Shown here piece by piece: positions 18,601 through 29,110 of a stretch of 64,000 bases of DNA (the stretch's first letter is position 1; every line of letters starts with the position of its first letter). This DNA comes from Epinephelus fuscoguttatus. Lineage: Eukaryota; Chordata; Actinopteri; Perciformes; Serranidae. Below the pieces are notes generated by a model. That model was not told where the DNA came from, ran no database searches, and saw only the letters and a program-made list of their open reading frames with translations. Where the stretch lies: positions 18,353,379 to 18,417,378 of the forward strand of contig NC_064771.1 of assembly GCF_011397635.1 (NCBI RefSeq), given 5' to 3'. The position numbers were made by a program, and so were the translations under genes.

Positions 18601-21600
18601 TTTGTAGGGCTCCGACAGTGCTCCTCATGTTCCTCCTCACACAAAGGAGCAGATACTATTCCTGCTGTTGGTTGAAGCCCATCTACGGCCCTGTCTAGCT
18701 GTCCTCATGTAATGGCCAGTCTCCTGGTATCTCCATGCTCTTGAGACTATGCTGGGAAACACAGCAAACCTTCTTGCAAATCTACTTTTGGATGTGTCAT
18801 CCTGGAGGAGCCAGACTACCTGTGCAAACCACCTCATGCTACTACTAGTGACAAGGACACGAGCAGAACCCAAAACTAGAGGAGAATCAGTCAGGATAAG
18901 GAGAGAGCAACTGTCTCTGGCAACCACATGTAAAACCATTCCCTTTTTGGAGGTTGTCTTGCTTTTGCCTCTCCATTGCACCTGTTGTTTCTTTAATTTG
19001 CACCAAAGCAGGTGAAACTGATTCACAATCACTTGTGCTTCCTAAATGGACAGACTGAGATCCCTGAAGTTTAAATGACTTGGTGTTAAACTGTGACCAT
19101 CAAGTGTTCCCTTAATCTTTTGAGCAGTGTACTATGCAAAATAGCTTAGGAGCTCTGCTATACTATACAGAAGATAAAAGAAAAACACACACAAAAAGGG
19201 AACTCAACCCCCTCAGTAAGAACAGTCCCACTTAACCAGTATTCACCCTGTGTAACAGGAGCATCTTGGACTGACCTGAGTAAGACAACTGCGCCCTTCG
19301 AACCCACAGCTAAGTCAGGCAGACCGTCCTTACTTTGGTCAAAAGACGACTGACTTATCGACATGCCAAAGAACCGCAGTCCTGGCCGGACATCAGAGCC
19401 AGCAATTCTCTATGTAAATGGAAATATTTTAATCCAATTGAAAATCTTTATATTGAAGATAGTGTTAAAGCCATACATACTAGATCTGTTTTTCTTACCC
19501 ACCTGTGAGTAAAAAAGACTGATTCTTCCTCCTCCTTCGCCGTGGAATATGTAGATGCTGCCTTGGCCGTTGTTCTCCAAAGGCGCTCCAACCGCCAACT
19601 CATTGAGACCATCTGCATTAAGATCAGGCAGGACAGCAAGAGAAGACCCAAACCTTCCTTTGACAGATGCAGCCCCTTTCAGCACTGACGGAGAATCATC
19701 GAAGTGACACTCCACATTCTGGTGAGTATACAAGGATGAGAGTCAAAGTTAACACGGTCATAAAAACACAAATAGATTAACTGCGCCAGATAAAACTGAC
19801 ATTTACCAAACCACTAATGCTGCAAACGTAAACTCTTCCCTCTCTGTCAGTGTCCACGAACATAGGGGAAGATATGAGGATTAGATCACTGAATTCGTCA
19901 CGATCCACATCCATGGCACAAACAGCAGCCCCAAAATATTCACCACTCTGAGACTGTGTAAACAAATGATCAATAAAAATAATGACATAAAAGAAGCAAA
20001 CTTTTAATGTTTTAAAAAAGAAACATGCTTCACATTGTCCTTAATAGTAAATGCACACCTGATATTGAGAGGGTTCGATATTTTGGCGATTCCATTCATG
20101 GGTAAGTACCACCACAGATCCTTTGTGATGATATCTTGGAGCACCAGCAACTGTCAGCGTGCCTTGCCTTGTTTTAGCGACTGCCATGGAGTAACCTAAA
20201 ATTAGAGCCCATCAGTTAAAAGTCAACTCAGAGCAAACTGTCTGGTTTTGCAGATTTAAGTTAGTTATTATTATCATTATTAATTCTAATAATAACCATC
20301 TCTTTTTTAACCTAATACTTCATTGCTAGATAAACGCTAACTTAGCACTTTCTTCAGGTCTTTTGAGCCAAGGGGCAAAGGGGGCTGATCATGGACTGAC
20401 GTGTAGATGTGGTGGGCAAGTCATGTAACTAGTGGGCGGGACATGCAGCCGCTTCAGCTGCAGCCATACCTGCTTGACAAAGGGAGCAGGTCCTCGGCCA
20501 AGAGATCGCCATTTTGCAATGCCATGTTTCTACAGTTGCCCAGAATGGACAAAACAAACATTGGCCCCAGGTAGGGCCATTCATGACTGTTGTTAGCCGC
20601 TCCTCTGCGATGAGCAGCATCACAATAACACCGATCGATTTTTTTAACGTGAAACTACTTTATTCAGTGTTTTTACTGGTTTTAATCACCTGATCCGTTT
20701 GCTTTGGAGAGGAAGAGACCTCTACAATTATCTGGCTCCCAGTAAAAATCTTCTAAACAACAAACACTGGAGGAATCCTAACTGGGAGTTCATGCTTGGC
20801 ATTTGGAAAAAAAGTTTCAGCTGGTTGCAGTGTGCAGTCCTCACCACTAGATGCCACTAAATCCTACACATTGCTCTTTCAAAACTTTTGTGAAAAAATC
20901 ATGATTTGTACTCTGACTTCATCTGACTGACACTCTTTTTAGGCATTTCAAATGTAACATAAAACACATATAAAAATAAAATAATACACAATAAACAGTA
21001 TATAATAACTTTAAAATTCAGAGAGAAGAGAAAAGATGCAAGTCTGTGATGTACATTTCACATTTGTATTTATATCCTTACCCAGATAACTGTCAGCGTC
21101 TATAGTCGGCTCAAAGGAGATGATCTTCTGGCCTGTGAGTGAGTACTGCAGGAAGCCTCCCTTCCACACATTAGCACCAACCACAGCCATCTGAATTCCC
21201 TTTAATTCAAACGGATTTTAAATTAAACTGATTCATTTTGTTACACATTTTCACTAAATCTTAAACTTAGATATTAAAGTAAAAGAAGGAGGTGATTAAA
21301 ATAATTACTCGTGTGTCATAAGTGATTGTCCAAAGAAAATGTGTGTTGCATACATTATAAATACATCTGAATTTTCCATCATCAAAAGGTGTTTGTGTCA
21401 TTTTTTTTGTTTGTTTTTGTTTTGTTTTGTTTGTTTGTTTTTACCTCAGGCACATAAGCTACACTGAATCCCTCTTGAGCCATTTCCATTTTCAGTGACT
21501 CCCCACCTGTTTGCGATCCTGTAACCAATAAGGACTTTACAAATTACAAATCAGACTCAATTAAAGCAAACTGATCCACACAAAAATCATGCTTGTTTGC

Positions 21601-24600
21601 AGGTTGACATGTGATGTGTGTAATATTTGGCAATAATTGTTTTTTTAATGTAGACAACTATACCTTCAATAGAGAAGATTTTGGCCTGCAAACTCTGTCG
21701 TATTTGTTCGAGAGCGTCAAAGTTCTCCACTTGAAACACGTGGTTGCCTTTGGGAGATGATGCAATGGTGTTCAGTTCATTTTTTGCTTCAACTTTGTTA
21801 AATGCGTCTCCCACCTGAAGATGTTAAAAACAAGTGACATGACATGTTGTGCTGTGTAACAGAGTTAATTAGGGTCTTGAATTCACTGAGTAGAACTTAC
21901 TCCAATAGCAAATCGAACAATCTTTTCCCTCTCAGCTAAGGCTGCTGAAGATGGCAATAAATCCCGGTCATGAGATGCTCCATCAGTAATGACTATCAAG
22001 ACCTTCTTCACGTTAGATCTGGAACCTCTTGTTGACGTGAAAATATTTTGTCTGTCACAAAAAAAGGCTGAAAGATTTCAGTACACCTTTTTGTAATGCA
22101 TTTTATCATATCACATGATTAGTAGTCTGACTTTTCACAGTGAATAGATGTTTTGCTGGGGTGCCTAGTTTACCATAATGCAAGAAAACTGGTTTATATG
22201 TAATTATATATGTAATTAGGGCCGGAGCACTATGCGGTTCGAGGACCCTATTGAAATTATTCTCCTTACTTCAAATGAATCGCATTTTTGAGGGGCTTAA
22301 CATATTCAAAAACTCATGAAACCTTGCACACACATCACATCTGGTGAACAATTTGATATCTTGGGGGGTCTCAGAATGGCTCACTTCGCCGACATACATG
22401 AAACTGGTTAGGCACATGTAACACCCTAAGACGTATAAAATAGTCTCTTGGAGCCATACCCTAAACCCAACAGGAAGTCAGACACTTTTGAATTTTATGT
22501 GGAATTTTTATGCATATTTTGCCATTTCCAGGGGTCGTACGTTAATCAACTCCTCCAACAGATTTGATCCAATCAACTTCAAATTTGGTGTGTACCATCT
22601 CAAGACATTGGACATCAAAAGTTGTTCAAAGCTTGAGTTTTCATCGAACTATGTAGCCTTGGTAAGGTGTCAAACTTCTATGTTTTGTCACCAAACAGGA
22701 AGTGGTTTGTAACTCCAGCATACATGGTCCAATCTTCCCCAGACTTTACAGGATTGATGGCAGTCCCGCCCTGAACACATCTACATGCCAATCATTAGTT
22801 ATATTTATAGCGCCCACTACCGACAACAGGAAATGTATTGTTGTATACTTTGATGTACATCTTCCACAAAATTGAACAGATCCACTTTGAATTTGGCCAA
22901 AACTGCCATAAGACCTGGATGACGCTTTATTATCAAAACTGTGAGTTTTCGTCAATAGGGGGTTGGCAAATTTCGATGTTTTGACATGACAACAAAAGCT
23001 GTTACAACTTCACTCCACATAGTCATATCTCTCCTTCTCATCTGTCTCACACAAATGATGACAGTCATGGCCTAAACACCTCAATGGAGGAAGTTTGAAT
23101 CCTATTCATACAGCCCCTTACTTGCAACAGGAAATAACAACATTTATATTTTAATGTCCTCCTTCTAGCAGGTTAATCAGACCCACCTCAAATTTGTTCA
23201 GAAAAGTCCTAAGACCTTGATGATACTAAGAAATGAAGCTTTTGGGAAGCCAAAATGCTTCTATGTAACTGCTTTAAGGATATGATATGTAACATTTCCA
23301 CATTAAAATGTCCAAACATGACTAAACACATGATATATACTTTGATTAGCTGTGTCGTTAAATCGACTCTGACCTAAACATGGACAAACAGATAAATGAT
23401 GTAGTGCAAAAGAGCTTCTTCCAGCTCAGGAGGCTGCCCAGGGTTAAATCTTTTCTATCACGTTTTGTTTTTGAAACTGTAATGCATGCTTTTATGACAT
23501 CTTGCCTTGACTACTGTAATGCCTTGTATGTTGGTGTTAGCCAGGCCTCCATCTCTCACTTACAGTTAGTCCAGAACGCCGCTGCTCGTCTGCTAACTGG
23601 TATACGTAAGCAAGAGCACATTAGTCCTGTACTTGCCTCCCTCCATTGGCTTCCTGTGCGCTATAGGATTGATTTCAAAATTCTGCTGTTTGCTATCAAG
23701 TGCCTTAACGGCTTGGCACCCATCTACCTCTCCGACCTGCTGGAACCCTATGTCCCTCCAAGGTCCCTCAGGTCCTCCAATCAGCTTCTCCTAGCTGTCC
23801 CTAAATCCAGGCTGAAGCTCAGGGGAAATCAGGCTTTCACAGTGGCAGCTCCAAAACTTTGGAACGAGCTGCCTCTGCATGTTAGGCAAGCCCCCACTCT
23901 GCAGGTGTTTAAATCACGCCTCAAGACACATTTTTATTCTTTGGCTTTTTCAAGCACAGCCTGAGTGATTGGTGTTCTTCATGTGACGCTGTGTATGTTT
24001 TTTTTAATTTATGAGTTGTGATTGTGCGTTGTTACCTGTTTTTTCTTTTACTTGTAAAGCACTTTGGTCTCAGCTCTATTGTTTTAAATGTGCTATATAA
24101 ATAAATTGGTATGGTATGGTATGGTATGGTATGGTATAGTATGGTATGGTGTCATTACATTATCCTAAATGTTTCCAACAATGTTCAAACCCAGTGAAAT
24201 CTGTAATCTAATCAATAAATAGTGTTTTTGTTTGGGTTTTTTTGGTTGCTAGAATGTGCATTTGTCAACTCCAACAAATACATGAAAGTAGTAGGGCACT
24301 TTTTTAGATACAGTTAAAGATGTTCACATCATAAAGTGATACAGAAAAGGCAAAAATTAATGCAGAAAAATTCACTAAAATTCACCTAGCCCCGTTTTGA
24401 CAGATTCAGTACATTTTGGGATTTAACTTAAATAAGGAATTCCTAAGAACTTCTTCATGTCAGCATGATGACAGCACTTACACCACAAACTTGATGGCTT
24501 CAGCTGTGTAAGTTGTTGACCGTAGTTGCTGAATGTCATTGACTTTTTGTTCCCATGATTTAGTTCCAGAGGAAAAATCATCAAAGTAATATTCTACTCG

Positions 24601-26285
24601 GGGAACATGGGAGAACTGGGCAATAGCAAACTGCAAAAATAGGAGAAAAAGAAAAATGCAGCACAGTCAAATTCAACAGTCTGTTAGTGATTTAAACATC
24701 AACTCTTAAATTCGTAAATGTAACTGACGAATGATAAAGGATTGTGAAATTAGCCCTTTCAGTTAACATTGCCCCAGAAATGAGTTCTCAGAGTCTGTGC
24801 TATGAACAAACTGGTAGTGTAAACATAACATTACCTTTGTATCTAATGGCAGGAGTGAGTGGACCAGTTTTTTCACGAAAGTCTTCATTGTCTTAAAATC
24901 CGTTCCGGATACGCTGCCTGAACCGTCCAACAGGAACGCTATGTCTGCTGATCGGCACTCTGTCAAAGAGATTTCAAGCCACTTATAAGTTAGTTCAAGC
25001 ATTTTTTCACACATTTCACGCCCTAAAAATGCAGCAAACAGAACACAGAAAATGTAATACAACGTCCCCTTGCACTCTTCCAGTGTACCTGCATCATTTG
25101 AGAGACCACAACACGTAGTATTATTTATATGTAATTATTTCGCTGTAAGAGGTGCAAGATGATCATATGACGGGGCATTGTGTTAAATTATACCTGTAGA
25201 ATATAAACTGTAAACTGAACTATAAACATTTTTGTCTCAGTATTTGCATTTGCTTCTTTGAATGACATAAGATAAGACAAGATAAGATAAGATACGATAA
25301 GATCTTCATTTATCCCATGTGAAATTGCTGTGAGGCAGTTGCAATACAAAGCTGAAGGGCTGCAGATACAAAGAGTGCAATGTACATGGACTAAAATAAC
25401 ATTAGCAGAAAACCAAATGTATAGCAAATATGAAATCAAATATAGTGCAAATATAAAACTAGACAACAGGAAGATGCAAAAAACCAACAAGTGACTAGTA
25501 TGGATGATATAAGTCAGGTTGCTTATAAATAATATATAAGTCAAAGCTGAGGTAGTTGGTGTAAAAGTGTGGGAGTGCATGGTTAACGCAGATTGTTCAT
25601 GAATACGTATGTCCATGCTGTTTCCTTCATGTTGCGTTACTGCACATGATGTCTTGTGAGTCAGCTGTAACAAACTGAGTCATGATGACAACACTCCGAT
25701 AAGGTACTGTGTGTGAGTGTGTGTGTGAGAGAGAAGGGAGGCGGGAGCCACCTCAAGTCCCTCTGACTCCGCTTGATGATTGAGTTAATATCTGTTTTGC
25801 GAAGACACAAGATCATCCCATGAAGACCTGCTTCAGAACTACTAGCGAGCTAAACTCGCCCCATATCCTCCTGCACCCATTTCACATACAGATATTCATG
25901 TTTTTTCTTTCTCATGTTGTTATGACATTCCTAATGAAAACCAACAGTGAGCACAGCAATCTGTTTTTCACTTCAAACCAAGAGAAATATTCATGCAAGT
26001 GGTCTGTTAAATGTCGTCATGCATTTGAAATCAGTGTCCTCAGTCCCCAGTATGAAAGATGTTAAAGTTCGCCTGCTCTGTGCTGCAGGAAACGGTTTAA
26101 GCCAAAGTTAGCTGCACTGGGGCCTCATGTGTTTGCATTACGACATCAAACTCGAACATCATCATGACTCAGTCATCGAAACTTTGAGAACTACTAGCTT
26201 AAGATTTTTGTTCCAAAATACTTTAAAATGGTCCGGTTAGCTGTTTATATGAAGAGGGATGAATTAAAGGCTCACCACTCAAGAA

Positions 26286-26332
<47 letters not shown>

Positions 26333-29063
26333 CTTTATTAGAAGAAGGTATAAGACGATCTATCATTCTGTTTGAACTGTCTATCTGCAAGCATGCACCA
26401 CTGTACATGGTGATACTTTTGCAGTCCTTTGGGATGGTTGGACCACATGCCTGAAACGAGACAGTCCTGATCAGTAAATAATATGTTGCTGTCTTTACTG
26501 TGTGTTTGATGTAAGGCAGCAAGAAAGAGATTTCACCAGAAAGACAAAGAAAAGTTGAAGTGAATTGTGAATATTTGCAGTTTAATGGCTCACCACGGTG
26601 TTCTGTGTGGAGGGATTGCTTGTCATTGTCAAACCAAGAGACATGTTTACGGCAAAATCTGGCACTGCGTTGAAAACATTTGTCAGTCAGGTTCAAAAAA
26701 CTGATTCAAGACAATTTGTGATAGCAACATAACAACAGTCTCAGTGACCACTACAAACAAGCTCCCGCCAGTAATATACCTCTTTATACTTCCTTTTGTT
26801 GTCTGATGACTATAACCCCAATTCCAAAAAAGTTGGGACGCTGTGTAAAGCATAAGGTCTGGACTGCAGGCAGGCCAGTCTAGTATCTGCACTCTGTTTC
26901 TATGAAGTCAGGCTGTTGTAGCACATGGAGAATGAGGCTCAGCCTTGTCCTGCTGTAATGAGCGGGGACATCCCTAAAAAAGACGCCGTCTGGATGGCAG
27001 CATATGATGCTCCAAAACCTGTATGTTGCTTTCTGTATTCACGGTGCCCTCACAAATGTGCAGGTTACCCATGATGCCATGAGCACTAACAAACCTCCAT
27101 ACCATCACAGATGCTGGCTTTGAATTTTGAGCTGGTAACAACTTAGATAGCTCTTTTCCTCTTTATTCCGGAGGACATGATGTCCATGACTTCCAAAAAC
27201 AATTTGAAATATGGACTCGTCAGACCACAGCACACTGTTCCACTTTGTGTCAGGCCATCTCAGATGAGCTCAGGTTCAGAGAAGCTGGCAGTGTTTCTGG
27301 ATGCTGTTGATATGGCCTTCACTCTGCATGGTAGGGTCTAGACTTGCATTTGTAGATGCAACGACAAAACTCAGGCCTTTTTGTGTTCACATTGTCAGTT
27401 CATTTGAAAGAGGACTCAGTTCTCTTTCTGGTCAATGTCAGCACGATGGGGTCTCTGTTCACACCATAGCCCACATAGTTTTGTTTTTACTTCAGTGTGT
27501 CACTGCAGTGCGGTTATGACGCCCACACTTTCAGATGAACTTAAAATAAGAGGAGAACCTTAGCATTTCTATGCTGTAGACTGTATTCTACATTCCACAT
27601 CTGGAGACATGCAGTATCTTCTGTGGACCAACCTACTCCTCGTCCTGCATCCTGCCTGAACAAACAGACGAAATAAGCTGATGTGGTTTCGTCTGTTTTT
27701 CCAAGCGTCCCAGTGCAACAGCATGTGGTCTAGAGGGCTGAATACAATGGCAAAGAGCAAAGCGAACCTGGAGCGCCTTGTGTTCACAGTGCACAGATTA
27801 AGCAAACCACACAGCAGACTTGAAGCCAACCAGTTCTTTCGGCATGTTCACATATACCCAAAAAATGCTGAGTCACCACTTAGAGGGCTGATAAGGACCA
27901 AGTGTGAAAACACCCTTAAAATATGCAGAAACAAACAGAACTGTAGTGGAAACAACAACAAATTCTTGTTCTTGCTTTAATTCATCTGTTAACTACTAAA
28001 ATCAACACACAAAAGATACTTTGAGAAAAGCTATCTCAGTATCTTTTCTAGAATTATCCTGAAACTAAATCTATAAGGTAGTCCACATAAGATCTTCTTG
28101 AACATTGGTCTTAAGAAGTTCTTAACCAAGCTCCTCATGCTTGTAATTTCTTTCAATGATGACTGGTTATCAGAATTATTACTTGTTTAGTTTAGTGTAT
28201 ATGAAGCATTTGGAAATGAGAAATTGCTTACATGAAACTGGTATTTCACGGCAGCTGTCGGTGGAGCATGCATATATCTGTCCCCTTCCATCTTGTGAAT
28301 ACTGGTAAAGAGGAGCACTGACCAGCAAGCTGTCGAAATACAACCAGACAAATATAGAAAAGAGCCAAATGAGACACACATTTTATTTCCTACATGACAA
28401 TAAATGCTACGTGCTTTATCAGACATTAGAGTGAGACACACATGACTGAAAAGGCTCATGTTTAAACATCCATGCTTTGACTTACCTGGATGGTCTCTGC
28501 ACCACCTGGTATCCAAATCCTTCAGCAGGGTTAGACAGGACCTTCCAAGCCTTGGGATCGATATTGAAACCAAGTGTGGTTTTTAACACTGAGGAATGAA
28601 GAAGAAAGAACCCCACTATTTTAATCTGATCATCTGATTTAACCCCACTCTGTGCAGACTGTTACTGCAACTTTAAAATGATTCTGCATGACACGTGTTT
28701 GATTTTGTTGGAAAATGTATTCTTTATGTGCTGCTTTTAGTTAATTCAAAGGGTCTAGCGCTGTGAATTAATGTCTGCCACAGCATCTTTTATGATAATA
28801 CCACAAGGGGGCGCTAAAAACTGAAATTTTCAAATTCTAAACATAAAGGCCCTTAACAATTAGTGATATTAATAATGACATAATAATGACCAGTTGAGCC
28901 AGGCGTGCCAATTTACGCTTGTTTCATGCTTTGTTTCTTTTCAAAATAAACTTCGGTTTTGGCAGCAAATCTGCTGCGAGGGTCCTAAGGACAGAGGGAT
29001 GTCATATGCTGTAAAGCCCTGTGAGGCAAATTGTGATTTGTGATATTGGGCTTTATGAATAAA

Positions 29064-29110
<47 letters not shown>

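Larger units (their letters stand above)
21664..24959 (-). other. Integrin inserted A (I) domain with MIDAS residues
   Basis: Exons 24835-24959, 24482-24630, 21901-22051 and 21664-21814 encode the ligand-binding A domain. The metal-ion-dependent adhesion site looks complete: DGSGS (Asp-x-Ser-x-Ser) at the start, the Thr in TTYTAEA and the Asp in VLIVITDG. The domain closes with NTIASSPKGNHVFQV and ENFDALEQI, as in alpha-M and alpha-X. Nothing suggests loss of ligand binding. Intron 7 (22052-24481) holds a LINE remnant. Confidence 0.9.

Noticed and set aside
25188-25673. 161-residue minus-strand frame
   Set aside because: It covers the A-rich 3' end of a LINE-type fragment and is low-complexity; no homology.
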